From Comamonas sp. SCN 65-56 (GTDB taxonomy: Bacteria > Pseudomonadota > Gammaproteobacteria > Burkholderiales > Burkholderiaceae_C): a stretch of DNA of 32,293 nucleotides. Positions 1 through 8,572 of the stretch are shown here, piece after piece. The position numbers and the translations under genes are program-made. Location of the stretch: contig NZ_MEDS01000022.1 of the NCBI RefSeq assembly GCF_001724135.1, positions 1 through 32,293 of the forward strand, given 5' to 3'. The notes under the pieces are model-generated. The model made no database searches and was not told the origin of the DNA. It was given only the letters and a program-made list of their open reading frames with translations. Position 1 is the first letter of the stretch; every line of letters begins with the position of its first letter.

Positions 1-71
1 ACGACGCGCTGGGAAGCCTGCCGCCAGCGCGCTACCGCGAGCGTCTGCTCGCGGCGGAAATTCCACTCTAG
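1..71 (+). CDS. 3' end of an unidentified gene (partial)
   Basis: An open frame enters from the left edge (first full codon at base 3) and ends at a TAG at 69-71. Its last residues read ALGSLPPARYRERLLAAEIPL, with GC-rich third positions like those of real genes here. It would converge on traG, whose stop lies only 6 bp away. The visible 22 residues are too few to name a family. It could be chance coding in GC-rich DNA, but the stop sitting exactly at the end of the traG gene supports a real convergent gene. Confidence 0.4.
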   Translation, partial: DALGSLPPARYRERLLAAEIPL

Positions 72-77
72 AACTGT

Positions 78-1892
78 CTACTTGACGGGGGAGCTTACGG
101 ACCCGCCGGCCGAGGCGCTGGTCGCACCCGATCGCTGCTGCGAGCGCTCGTAGCTCTCCTGAATGCCGAGTGCTCGGCTCAGCGCCGTGGCCTGGCTGCG
201 CTGCATAGCCTCGCGCTCGGTGCGCGCCAGGGTCTCGGCTTCGCGCGCGCTTTCGCCCAGGGCGTTCGCTTGCCGTTCGGTGAAGGTGAAGGTGCTGGCC
301 AGCCGGCTCAGGTTGGCCTGGTAGCGGAAGACGCCGGTATCGGGACCGCTGCCGTGGATGGTGGTGCCGTAGGCGTCGCTGGTCGTCGACATGAAGGCGG
401 ACGATCGTGTGGGAGCCAGCTGCTGCTGATCCATAGAGACCGCGTTCTGGGTGATGCTGCCCTTCGAAGTGGCTGCCGCTTCGCTGGATGCCGCCGACTG
501 GACGGCGCCGACGCCGGTTACCGCCTGGAACGCCACCTCGCCGCCCTTGATGATGGCGGTGGCGATGATGGGGATCGAGATCACCATGTAGCCGGCGATG
601 GCCTGGTCGGAGACCGCGCCGCTGTAGATGCTGGCAGCGGTTTCGAGCGCCAGACCCTGGGCGACCGTTCCCATTTTGGCCGCGGCTTCGAGATTGCGCG
701 CGCTGGCCAGCGTGGCCACGTAGTTGAGGATGGCGTAGAGCGGGGGCCAGAGCTGGATCCACACCAGGCTCATCGCGAAGCTCTTGATGGCCATCGCGAG
801 GCCGCGGCCCTGTGCCAGCAAGAACAGCAGGAACACGAACGGGAACACGGCGTAGATGACTGCCTCGATCACGTTGCGTACCAGCGGCAGCGCCTGTTCA
901 GCGATCTTGCCCATGGTGAGGAACGCGGAGTTCGCCGACGCCGTAGCGTTGGCGCGCGCGGTGGCGATCATCAGCGCGGCCGGGTCGTTGAGCTTCTGGC
1001 CGGCAAGGCTGCGGCTGTCCTGCACCAGGTTGATCATGATGTTCTGGCGCAGCAGGTCCGCGGCGCCCTGGGCCGCGGTGGCGATCTTCGTCTTGTAGTA
1101 GGCCTGTTCGATCTGCGCGTCGATGGCCGTGAGGGCGGCGGCCGGCTCCAGCGTGGGGTTGAGCTGGAAGGCCAGGATCGATCTGGCGTGCGCCACTTCG
1201 GCCGGCAGGCGGGCGGCGAGGTAGGTGTAGGCGTTCGGGCAGGTGTCGACCTGCACGGGGTTGCCGTACGTGGTGAAGCGCGCCGGGTTCGGGGTGCCCA
1301 TCAGCGACCAGATGTCGGTGCTGCGCGCGAAAGCGGCCGGGTCGATCGTGCCGTCCTGCAGGTCGTAGACGGTGCAGTTGTGGACGAAGGCGATGAGGTC
1401 GGTGCGCAACTGCGGGTCGGCCACGTTCGCCGCGCGGGAGGCCTGGATCAGACGGTTGCCGAACATGACGCCGTTCTTCTGGTACACGAGTTCGCCAGGG
1501 AGCTGCGCGTTGGTGGCCGGGATGACCTGGAAGGCGGTCTCGAAGAACCGAGTCATCACGTCGCCCACCTTGCTGGTGGCGTGCCCGAAGAAGGCCACGC
1601 CGATCGGCACGTTCCCCACGGCCACCGGCGGCTGGCTGCCGAGCTTGTCGACGATCACCACGGTCGACTTGGGCAGGAAGAGCGCGTAGTACACGAGCAG
1701 GAAGCCCATCAGCCAGCCCCAGCCGTGGAACTTGCCCGGCGTGAAGAGCCCGGCGAACGCCGCCACCAGCACGCCGGTGATGGCGATGGCCTTGATGAGA
1801 CCGAAGTAGTCGGCCCCGCCCATGATGGCGGCGATCGCGTTGAAGACCCCCGTCAGGGTGTCGACGTTGCCGTAGGCGTAGATCTCGAACAT
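78..1892 (-). CDS. traG: TraG N-terminal-type mating-pair stabilisation membrane protein (short form)
   Basis: A 604-residue inner-membrane protein of the F-type transfer apparatus. Family knowledge: the TraG N-terminal domain serves pilus assembly and mating-pair stabilisation, and the periplasmic C-terminal part of F TraG acts in entry exclusion. Seen here: hydrophobic segments near residues 20-50 and 58-85, a large loop containing several Cys, then a second membrane cluster around 345-400 and 435-460. After about residue 475 comes a Ser/Ala/Gln-rich tail with helical charged stretches. It is well short of F TraG (about 940 residues), so the long periplasmic C-terminal region is missing. 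ATG start at 1892, 27 bp after the traH stop. It is the last gene of the minus-strand operon. Confidence 0.9.
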   Translation of the reverse strand: MFEIYAYGNVDTLTGVFNAIAAIMGGADYFGLIKAIAITGVLVAAFAGLFTPGKFHGWGWLMGFLLVYYALFLPKSTVVIVDKLGSQPPVAVGNVPIGVAFFGHATSKVGDVMTRFFETAFQVIPATNAQLPGELVYQKNGVMFGNRLIQASRAANVADPQLRTDLIAFVHNCTVYDLQDGTIDPAAFARSTDIWSLMGTPNPARFTTYGNPVQVDTCPNAYTYLAARLPAEVAHARSILAFQLNPTLEPAAALTAIDAQIEQAYYKTKIATAAQGAADLLRQNIMINLVQDSRSLAGQKLNDPAALMIATARANATASANSAFLTMGKIAEQALPLVRNVIEAVIYAVFPFVFLLFLLAQGRGLAMAIKSFAMSLVWIQLWPPLYAILNYVATLASARNLEAAAKMGTVAQGLALETAASIYSGAVSDQAIAGYMVISIPIIATAIIKGGEVAFQAVTGVGAVQSAASSEAAATSKGSITQNAVSMDQQQLAPTRSSAFMSTTSDAYGTTIHGSGPDTGVFRYQANLSRLASTFTFTERQANALGESAREAETLARTEREAMQRSQATALSRALGIQESYERSQQRSGATSASAGGSVSSPVK

Positions 1893-1919
1893 GCGGGCGC
1901 GAGCGGCTCGTGCCCGGAC

Positions 1920-3392
1920 TCAGGAGCCGCGGGCGCCGCTGCTGGCGCTGAAGTCGAGCATCGACTTCACCGACGAGGGCATCGAGCTCCAGAGCTGGCG
2001 CTCGAGCGTCTGCAGGTCCTGGGTCATCGAGGAGACCGAGCGGACCTTGGCGTAGGCGGCCTGCTTCTCGGCGAGAAGCTGGCGCTGGGCTTCCTGGGCG
2101 TTCTCTCTGATCGCGTCGATGTACTGCTGCTCGATGCCGGTGCGCTTGAGCGCCTGCGACAGAGCGCTCATGGCCTGGCGGATGGCGCGGTTGAGGAAGG
2201 TCTCCGCGTAGTCGAGCGCGATCACGTCCTTGTAGGTCTCGATCAGCGTCTCGGCGGTGCTCGATCCCGGCACGGCGTTGGCCACCGACAGCATCTTGTA
2301 GACCGGCTCGGTGGTGTTGTTGACGAAGCCGATGTCGGCCGGCGCCTGCGGGCTGCGCGTGGCGATGTTGTCCGACATGCGGCGCAGCCGCTCCGACACC
2401 AGCCGGGTGAAGGGCTTGGCCGACACGGTGGTGCGTGTCGGATTCAGGCACTCCGCGGGCTCGTCGCAGACATACACCTCGATGTCGACGTTGCCCTCCG
2501 TGGCCGAGGCGCCGCGGCCGAGCAGCAGGTCGCGCAGGCCCACGATGGTGGGCTCGGCGTAGCGGGGTGTAGCGCCGCTGCCGTCGTCCGCCGGCGGAAA
2601 CAGGATCACGGTGCCGATCACGCTCATGATCAGCTCCTTCTCCTGCTGGCTGATGCTGCCGCCGACCTGATTCAGCGCGATCCAGGTGACGTTGCCCTTG
2701 ACGAAGGTGGCGTTGCGCACGTTGGGGTCGGCGCTGTTGGCGGCGATCTTCACGACTGCGGGCGCGTTACTGGCGCAGGTGAGCCGGGCTTCGGCCCGGT
2801 CGGAGACGCTGCCGAGGTACTGGGAGATGTTCGCGCAGCCGCTCATCACCGAGTTGTCGTACTCGCCCACCACGCCGTTCACCAGCGCCTGCGCAGCTTC
2901 GCAGGAGTTGATGTTCATCGCATTGATCTTGTTGATCTGGTCCTGCAGCTCGGTCAGCAGCTTGTCGATGTCGGGCGAGATCGACTGCAGCGCGAGCTTG
3001 AAGGCGTAGCCCACCGCGTTGGCGCCGATGTTCTGCAGCAGCGCGATGAACTGCTGCTTGTTGATGAAGGAGAACGCGCCGCCGTAGATGTCGATGCCGC
3101 CGCAACCGGCTCGCAGGCTGGGCAGCTGCACCGTGGCCAGCGGATAGTTGCGCCCCGGGGCGCGCATCATCAGGCTGCCGCCGGTGTAGAGGTTCATCGC
3201 CTGGCCGCGGAATGCGCCCGGAGTGGTGATGTTGCCGAGCGCGCCCAGGTCGTTGAACATCGCCTGCATCTCGGCGTTCAAGTCGGCGGGGTGACTGACC
3301 AGCGGTGTGGTGGCCAACGTCACAGCGAGCAGGCTGGCGATCAGGCGCTTGCCGAGGTGTCGGGCAGGGCGGTCGTTCGGGTGGCGTGCCAT
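1920..3392 (-). CDS. traH: TraH, conjugative pilus assembly protein
   Basis: A 490-residue exported protein of the F-type system. In F, TraH is periplasmic or outer-membrane associated and works with TraF, TraU, TraW and TrbI in pilus extension and retraction. The N-terminus has a basic region and a hydrophobic signal segment (residues about 15-37). The conserved TraH core follows, with a Gly-rich region near 60-70, CGGIDIYGGAFSFI near 97-110, and NSCEAAQAL near 160. The C-terminal part (about 400-475) is rich in Gln, Glu and Ala and likely forms coiled coil. Length is close to that of F TraH (about 458). ATG at 3392, just after the traF stop at 3403. Order traF-traH-traG is the canonical end of the operon. 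Confidence 0.95.
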   Translation of the reverse strand: MARHPNDRPARHLGKRLIASLLAVTLATTPLVSHPADLNAEMQAMFNDLGALGNITTPGAFRGQAMNLYTGGSLMMRAPGRNYPLATVQLPSLRAGCGGIDIYGGAFSFINKQQFIALLQNIGANAVGYAFKLALQSISPDIDKLLTELQDQINKINAMNINSCEAAQALVNGVVGEYDNSVMSGCANISQYLGSVSDRAEARLTCASNAPAVVKIAANSADPNVRNATFVKGNVTWIALNQVGGSISQQEKELIMSVIGTVILFPPADDGSGATPRYAEPTIVGLRDLLLGRGASATEGNVDIEVYVCDEPAECLNPTRTTVSAKPFTRLVSERLRRMSDNIATRSPQAPADIGFVNNTTEPVYKMLSVANAVPGSSTAETLIETYKDVIALDYAETFLNRAIRQAMSALSQALKRTGIEQQYIDAIRENAQEAQRQLLAEKQAAYAKVRSVSSMTQDLQTLERQLWSSMPSSVKSMLDFSASSGARGS

Positions 3393-3402
3393 GGTCGGGT
3401 CC

Positions 3403-4251
3403 TCAGGGCTGGCGGGCGCCGGCGGGAGTGTCCTGCGCGAGTGCGGCGATCCGCTCGACCAGGTCGGTCATCGACATCACGCCGAAGCCCACCGGGACGA
3501 TCTGGCGGGTGGCCGGCGCGGTGAGGTAGAGCGCCGGCACCGCCGTGGCATTCAGGCGCGCGGCCATACCGTTGTCGGGCCGGGCGTTCGGGTACTCGGG
3601 GATGGCGCGGCCGTCCATGCTGATCGCGAGCACGGTGAACCCGAACTCCTGCTCGAAGCGCTTGAGGATCGGCGCGAAGCGGTGGCAATGCGGGCAATCG
3701 CCGCGGAACACGAAGATGAGCCCGTGCGTGGTGGCCAGGCTCTTGATGGTCTGCGCCTGCCGCTCGCGCTGCTGCTCGTCGAAGACGTTGATCGCCATCG
3801 CGTTGGTGGGCCGTCCGCTCAGGCCGTAGTCGAGATCGGGCACGGTCCACACCAGGCGCTGCCAGCGCTCGGCGAAGTGCTCGGACTTGTTCATCACCAT
3901 GCGCTGGTAGCGCATGTAGGCCGTCAGGTTGGCGTCGGTGGGGTTCATCACGGCAACGCGCTTCAGGTCTTCCAGGCGCTTCTGCATCGCCTCAAACTCG
4001 ACCAGCTCGCGCGGCGGCTTTGGTCCCGACGGCGCTGGCCGAGGGGTTGAAGCGAGTGGGTCCCGGTACCAGAACCAACCTTCGCGATTGCGCAGCCAGT
4101 ACGCGGCGTCTTGTGGGTCGGCGGCGATATCCTTGGTGGCTTCGTTCGCGCCTTGCGCCCACGACTCGGGGGCGGGAAGCGCCGTGGCGAGGACCAGCAG
4201 CGCCGCGACGATTCGCGCCGCCCTGCAGGTTGTCGGAGGCTTCGCACGCAT
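3403..4251 (-). CDS. traF: TraF, thioredoxin-fold conjugative pilus assembly protein
   Basis: A 282-residue periplasmic protein with an N-terminal signal peptide ending near residue 33. The N-terminal half carries the TraF-type segment YWLRNREGWFWYRDP. The C-terminal half is a thioredoxin-like domain with the redox motif GDCPHCH (Cys186-Cys189) and a VPALYL segment with the expected cis-proline. Family knowledge: F TraF itself lacks an intact CxxC and TrbB supplies the activity, whereas many ICE TraF proteins keep it. Here the intact motif suggests a working thiol oxidoreductase for the Cys-rich TraN, TraU and TraH. Its ATG (4249-4251) directly follows the previous stop, with no spacer. Confidence 0.93.
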   Translation of the reverse strand: MRAKPPTTCRAARIVAALLVLATALPAPESWAQGANEATKDIAADPQDAAYWLRNREGWFWYRDPLASTPRPAPSGPKPPRELVEFEAMQKRLEDLKRVAVMNPTDANLTAYMRYQRMVMNKSEHFAERWQRLVWTVPDLDYGLSGRPTNAMAINVFDEQQRERQAQTIKSLATTHGLIFVFRGDCPHCHRFAPILKRFEQEFGFTVLAISMDGRAIPEYPNARPDNGMAARLNATAVPALYLTAPATRQIVPVGFGVMSMTDLVERIAALAQDTPAGARQP

Positions 4252-4650
4252 CTACCGCTTCTCCGGAAAACTGCCGTCCCGGCAGAAGCTCACCTGCCAG
4301 CGCAGTTCCTGATCGGTGCGCTTGCCTTGCTCCAGCACGTCGCGCTGGCGCGTGGTGACTTCGAGCCGCGCGCAGCCGGGCTGGGGCAGGGCGTGCAGTG
4401 TCGACACGTCGATCTCGATGGGCGTGGTCGCATCGAAGCGGCGCCGCACGTAGTCGGCGCCAGGACCGGTCAGCACGCCGTATGCGCTGCCGCGCTCGGC
4501 GGCGAGCACCAGCAGCGGCTTGATCTCCGAGACGGGGATTCGCGGAAGGGCCTGCGCGAGCGCCGGTGCGGCGAGCAGCGCGCAGAGCAGGACGGCCGCG
4601 AACGCAGGTCCGCGCGGCGTGGTGGGCGAGAGGGTGGCGACCGGTTTCAT
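4252..4650 (-). CDS. Small exported protein of unknown function in the tra operon
   Basis: 132 residues. The N-terminus has a hydrophobic segment (about residues 17-35) ending in ALAQA, which is a good signal peptide, so the mature protein is probably periplasmic and about 100 residues. Two cysteines (in PGCARLEV and SFCRDG) could form one disulfide. I do not recognise the family. ATG at 4648-4650 overlaps the preceding TGA as ATGA, and its TAG abuts the traF start, so it is translated within the operon between the second TraN part and TraF. Candidate roles are a pilus-assembly accessory or a TrbB/TrbF-like small periplasmic factor. That is inference from position only. Confidence 0.75.
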   Translation of the reverse strand: MKPVATLSPTTPRGPAFAAVLLCALLAAPALAQALPRIPVSEIKPLLVLAAERGSAYGVLTGPGADYVRRRFDATTPIEIDVSTLHALPQPGCARLEVTTRQRDVLEQGKRTDQELRWQVSFCRDGSFPEKR

Positions 4651-5858
4651 GGGCCGAAGTAGCTGTTGACCTTCTGCTGGGCCCGCTGCTGGATGTCGCC
4701 GAGGTTCGGCAGCGTGGGCGCGATCTCGGCGTAGAACTCGGTGAGGTCCATGCGCGAGAAGTCCAGTGCCTGGAGCTGCGCGAGCGCGAAGCCGCTGCAG
4801 TCGGGGCCCTGGGCGCCGCCCCAGCCGCGGCCGAGTTGCGCGCGGCCCTGCTCGTTGATGATGCGCGACAGGCGCGAGTTGAAGCAGCAGTAGGTCTCGG
4901 TGGTCTCGATGCAGGTGCGGATGATCGGCACTCGCGCCGAGCAGTAGCTGCCGACGCCGTGGCAGAGGCGGTTGTCGCGCTTCATCGCGAGAACCTGTTC
5001 GGCGTCCTCGCAGGACAGCAGGCCCGAGAGCTGGATCGCGAGCATCGCGAGCGTCCACGGGCCTGGCACGAGCGAGGTCACGAAGGAGCCCACCGACAGG
5101 TCGCCGGCGATCAGCCCGGCGAGCGCCGAGGAGCCGCCGCCGGCGCCGAAGAGCGCCTCGAAGCCGGCGATCACGAGGTCGGGCGCATCCGCCGTGAAGA
5201 GGGCATCGTAGGTGTAGCTCGAGCCGATGGCGCCGAGGGCCTGGCCGCCGGCGCCGGTGATCAGGCTGAAGGTGGAGAAGAGCGAGCCGTCGGTGCCACC
5301 GCCCTTGCAGCAGTTCACCAGACCGAAGAGCTTCTTGCGGCAGCGGTTGTCGTAGCCCTTGAAGGCTTCCAGTGTGTTTGGGTCCAGGTAGCGACCGGCT
5401 TCGCGCTGTGCTTCCAGTCCTGCGACGGCACGCGCGAAGTCCGCGTCCGGCGCGTACCCGGTGTCGAAGCAGCGGCCGTCCAGGCAGAACTGCTGGCCGC
5501 CACAGTTTGTGACCGTCGAGGTGGTGCCCGTGGCGACGCGGCACTGCCAGGTCTGCTCGTAGAGCATGCAGGCGCCCTGGGGGTTCGTGTCCATGCAGCG
5601 TGAATCGACCTGGCTGCAGCCGCGGTCGCGCAAGGGCTGGCAGTCGTCGGTGCTGTTCTGCGAGACGCAGGTGTAGGACGCGCGGTAGCGCCAGCAGTCC
5701 CGTTGCACCGGGTAGCCGCCGATGGTGCGGGTCTCGGGGCCTTCGACACAGGTCTCCGCGGTCTGGTAGCAGTCAGCGGCTATCGCGGGTGCGGACGCGA
5801 ACAGGCAGAGCGCCAGCGCGCCGCCGGCGATCCAGGCGAAGCGCCGCGCGGCTCTCAT
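4647..5858 (-). CDS. traN: TraN, C-terminal half as a separate exported protein
   Basis: A 403-residue Cys-rich exported protein. A clear signal peptide (basic start, hydrophobic core, ends APAIAA near residue 28) precedes many Cys residues. The C-terminal region is the conserved TraN end: YCCFNSRLSRIINEQGR, a Gly-rich stretch, PDCSGF, then a segment ending DFSRMDLTEF. A Gly/Ala-rich hydrophobic stretch lies around 205-275. Family knowledge: TraN is the outer-membrane mating-pair stabilisation protein that contacts a recipient surface receptor. In most relatives this region and the TraN N-terminal region form one chain. Here they are two genes joined by ATGA, each with its own signal peptide, which argues for a genuine split and against a frameshift. 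Confidence 0.85.
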   Translation of the reverse strand: MRAARRFAWIAGGALALCLFASAPAIAADCYQTAETCVEGPETRTIGGYPVQRDCWRYRASYTCVSQNSTDDCQPLRDRGCSQVDSRCMDTNPQGACMLYEQTWQCRVATGTTSTVTNCGGQQFCLDGRCFDTGYAPDADFARAVAGLEAQREAGRYLDPNTLEAFKGYDNRCRKKLFGLVNCCKGGGTDGSLFSTFSLITGAGGQALGAIGSSYTYDALFTADAPDLVIAGFEALFGAGGGSSALAGLIAGDLSVGSFVTSLVPGPWTLAMLAIQLSGLLSCEDAEQVLAMKRDNRLCHGVGSYCSARVPIIRTCIETTETYCCFNSRLSRIINEQGRAQLGRGWGGAQGPDCSGFALAQLQALDFSRMDLTEFYAEIAPTLPNLGDIQQRAQQKVNSYFGP

Positions 5859-6844
5859 TGCGAGCGCGCCTCCAGCGTCGCGCACTGGTTGTCCCAGGTG
5901 TCGCTGAAGCTCACCGTGGTCGGCATCGCGAAGGTGTTGGCGCCGTAGTAGCTCGTGCCCTGGCAGGGGTTGTAGAACCACGCACCGATGGTGCAGTTGG
6001 GGCCGGCGCAGCTCTGGCTGTAGTAGGTCTGGTAGCAGAAGAAGCCGTCGATGCGCGAGGGGCCAGGGGTCTGCGGGATCTGCGTGTTCAGGCTGCCGGG
6101 GACGTCTTGCGAACCGAGGTCCATGTAGACCTGGCCACTGCCCTTGTCGATGGTGAAGACGTGCATCGTGTAGCTGTTGGTCCCGCAGCTGAAGTCGAAG
6201 GCCAGGTAGTCGATGCAGGCGGGGCAGGGGTCGGCGGTGACGCGGGTGAGGAACTGGCCCGCGGAGCAGCCTGGCGTCTGGATCGGCGTGACGATCAGCA
6301 CCTTGTCGCAGGTGAGGGTCTCCAACGTGCGGTACTGGTGGCAGATCGCCGTCTCGAAACGGTCGGGCGTGGTGACGGTCTGGACGGCGCAGCCGCTGTA
6401 GGTGCCGGCGATGTTTCCGGCGATGGCCTGCGGATCGGCGGTGATCGCACGACCGCGCGTGAGCAGGGGGTCGGTCGGCGCGATGCCGAAGCTCGGCCGT
6501 TGGGTCGGATTGGTCTGCGAGAACTGCACGGCGGTGCAGGACGGATCGGCGGCGGGGCCGCTCGCGCAGGCACTGGTTCGCGCCGCGGCCTGGGTGCCAA
6601 GCCCCGGGCTGCCGAAGTAGCTCGCCTCCGGGGGATTGGTGGTGTAGCTCGGAACGGTGGACTGCGCCGTGCTGCCGCTGATGGTGCCGCGGGCCGCGGT
6701 ATTGCCAGTCCGGCCGAGTGCCTTGCCCTGCTCGAAGGCCTCACCCTGCGTTGGCGGCGACTGCGCGTAGAGGGACGGCATCGCTGCGAACAGCGCGGCC
6801 GCGAACGCGACGAGCTGGCCGGTGAGTCGACTTGCGGGCCGCAT
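5855..6844 (-). CDS. traN: TraN, N-terminal half as a separate exported protein
   Basis: A 329-residue exported protein. A signal peptide (to about residue 28) is followed by a TraN-like N-terminal region: GEAFEQGKALG, a YTTNPPEASYFGSPGL block, DPSCTAVQF, a DPLLTRGRAI block and SGCAVQTVTTPDRFETAIC. These match the start of ICE-type TraN proteins. The second half is Cys-rich (for example CPACIDYL, FFCYQTYYSQSCAGPNC) and may include the recipient-contact region. It ends at a TGA overlapping the ATG of the C-terminal half. Together the two chains total about 732 residues, a plausible size for one TraN. ATG start at 6844, two bases from the trbC stop. Confidence 0.82.
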   Translation of the reverse strand: MRPASRLTGQLVAFAAALFAAMPSLYAQSPPTQGEAFEQGKALGRTGNTAARGTISGSTAQSTVPSYTTNPPEASYFGSPGLGTQAAARTSACASGPAADPSCTAVQFSQTNPTQRPSFGIAPTDPLLTRGRAITADPQAIAGNIAGTYSGCAVQTVTTPDRFETAICHQYRTLETLTCDKVLIVTPIQTPGCSAGQFLTRVTADPCPACIDYLAFDFSCGTNSYTMHVFTIDKGSGQVYMDLGSQDVPGSLNTQIPQTPGPSRIDGFFCYQTYYSQSCAGPNCTIGAWFYNPCQGTSYYGANTFAMPTTVSFSDTWDNQCATLEARSQ

Positions 6845-6846
6845 GC

Positions 6847-7545
6847 TCAGGAGCCCTTCAGCCGCGCGAGCAGCGGCGCCACGAGCGGTCGCGCTTCGGG
6901 GCGCTGCCTGGCCAGCGTGTCCAGCGCGTGGTCGAGGCTCACGTCTCCCGACACGCTGACGAAGGCCGGCGGCGCGCGGCAGTCCGTGCTGCAGCTCGTC
7001 GCCGTGTCGGCGCGATCGTCGAGACTCAGCACGAAGGTCGGCGCGCGTTCGATGCGATGGCGTGCGAAGGCTTCGGGGTCGATCACCCACGCCACCTGAC
7101 GCTCGCCGATCAGGCTGGAGACGGCTGCGAGGGTCTCGCGCATCGAGTTTGCCTTCATGCCCTGCAGCACGAGGACCGCGCCGCTGCGCGCGGCCTGATC
7201 GGTCAGCAGCTGCAGGCTCGCGCGGGGCATCTCCAGCGTGATGAAGATGCGAAGCGGGCTCGCGGCCGTGGCCTGTGCGGACGGGCTGCCGAGTCGCGCG
7301 CCAGCCCGGGCGAGTGCTTCGATGTCGGTAGGTGCCGCCGTCGACGGCAGGTTCACGCGCGGCGGCGCGGTCACCGGTTGGGCACCGAGACGATCGGCTT
7401 GCGGGAAGGGGTGGACTTTCCGTGCCCGCTCGATGTCGTCGGCATCGGGCCAGCGCGGCGCCTGGGCGAGCGCGATGCCCGCGGCGAGCAACCCGAGCGC
7501 GCAGGCGGCCGCCACGATGGCGCGGATCTCAGTACGCGCCGGCAC
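6847..7545 (-). CDS. trbC: TrbC-type pilus assembly protein (F-type)
   Basis: A 232-residue periplasmic protein with an N-terminal signal segment ending ALAQA. The C-terminal domain is of the TrbC F-type pilin-assembly family. It contains a thioredoxin-like strand (LRIFITLEMPRASLQLL), a LVLQGMKANSM block, and APTFVLSL with the typical cis-proline region, but no CxxC redox motif. The start is GTG at 7543-7545, inside the end of traU. A strong AAGAGGAA ribosome site sits 5-8 bases upstream and decides this start. In F, TrbC associates with TraW, and here trbC follows traU and traW as in related elements. Confidence 0.9.
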   Translation of the reverse strand: MPARTEIRAIVAAACALGLLAAGIALAQAPRWPDADDIERARKVHPFPQADRLGAQPVTAPPRVNLPSTAAPTDIEALARAGARLGSPSAQATAASPLRIFITLEMPRASLQLLTDQAARSGAVLVLQGMKANSMRETLAAVSSLIGERQVAWVIDPEAFARHRIERAPTFVLSLDDRADTATSCSTDCRAPPAFVSVSGDVSLDHALDTLARQRPEARPLVAPLLARLKGS

Positions 7546-8572
7546 AGCAGTTCCTCTTGCGGAAGATCTGGTACGCGAAGTCCTCGCCCGAGACGGGGTA
7601 GGACTTGCCCGCGCCCCAGATCATCGTCGTGCGGCCATAGGGCTGGCAGCACTGGCCGGCTTCCTTCGCGGTGGCCGGCACCGGGTAGACCATCTGCAGC
7701 TTGTAGTGGGTCTTGTCCATGATCGGCAGCGGGTAGTAGCCGCAGAGCCCCGCCGACCCGGCGCCGGTGAACGTCACCAGCTGCCGGTGCATCTTCGCGG
7801 TCATGCGCTGGGTGATCAGCGTCGAGGCCTGCACGCCGCCGATGTGGGTGGCGACGTGGCCACCCATCGGGTAGATCGAGCCCTGGCAGCCCGCGCACCA
7901 GAACAGGCTCGCGATCGGCATGCCGGCGGTTGCGGCCACGCAGTCGGCGGCACACGCGGCTTTCGCGGGTGCGTTGGCGAACAGCACCGCTTCCGGGTTC
8001 AGGATGGCGGTGAGCTCGTCGTCGGCCCACAGCGGATCGACCTCGGTGAGATAGGCGAGGTCGAGCGAGCCCTTCTCCAGGCAGGGGAAGTCGAGCAGCA
8101 CCTCGAGCCAGGTGAGGATCGGATTGGCGTACCAGTGCGCGTGATAGAAGCTGTTGCGCGTCTGGCTGTCGTGGCCGACGTGGGCGCCACGCGGCACGTC
8201 GAGTCCGGGGTCCAGCGCGATGCCGCCCAAGCCGACCATGCAGAAGGGCGTGCGCGTCACGTCCACCATGCGCACCGGCTCCCAGAAGCCGATCGACACG
8301 CCGATGCGGGGCGGGTTGCTGCAGTAGCAGACTGGCGACGACGGATTGCCGATGTCGAGCTGACCGTCGGACAGGATCGATGCCGAGCCGATGGTCAGCG
8401 GAAACAGGCAGCTCCAGCAGATGTCGGTGATCGGGTTCATGAAGCGGCCGTGGCAGGTGGGGCCGGCCGCGGCGGGGCCGGGCAGCAGCGCGAGCAGCCA
8501 CAGGGCGAGGGCGAGCCACAGCGCCGTGCGCGGGCGATCTGCCTGCCGGTGGACGGGGCTACAGCAGCTCAT
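7529..8572 (-). CDS. traU: TraU, mating-pair stabilisation / DNA transfer protein
   Basis: A 347-residue Cys-rich exported protein. The signal peptide (hydrophobic core about 18-36) is followed by the conserved TraU opening, CHGRFMNPITDICWSCLFP. Further TraU landmarks are CYCSNPPRIG, FWEPVRMVDVTRTPFCM, a LFWCAGCQGSIYPM block and the C-terminal FRKRNCCAGAY. Family knowledge: TraU is periplasmic, is folded with DsbA/DsbC help, and is more important for DNA transfer than for pilus formation. The length matches F TraU (about 330). ATG at 8572 overlaps the end of traW by 14 bp. Confidence 0.96.
   Translation of the reverse strand: MSCCSPVHRQADRPRTALWLALALWLLALLPGPAAAGPTCHGRFMNPITDICWSCLFPLTIGSASILSDGQLDIGNPSSPVCYCSNPPRIGVSIGFWEPVRMVDVTRTPFCMVGLGGIALDPGLDVPRGAHVGHDSQTRNSFYHAHWYANPILTWLEVLLDFPCLEKGSLDLAYLTEVDPLWADDELTAILNPEAVLFANAPAKAACAADCVAATAGMPIASLFWCAGCQGSIYPMGGHVATHIGGVQASTLITQRMTAKMHRQLVTFTGAGSAGLCGYYPLPIMDKTHYKLQMVYPVPATAKEAGQCCQPYGRTTMIWGAGKSYPVSGEDFAYQIFRKRNCCAGAY

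Noticed and set aside
270-3524. Very long plus-strand open frame opposite traG and traH
   Set aside because: It is antisense to two well-supported transfer genes, its product is Arg/Gly/His-rich without domains, and such frames are common opposite GC-rich genes.
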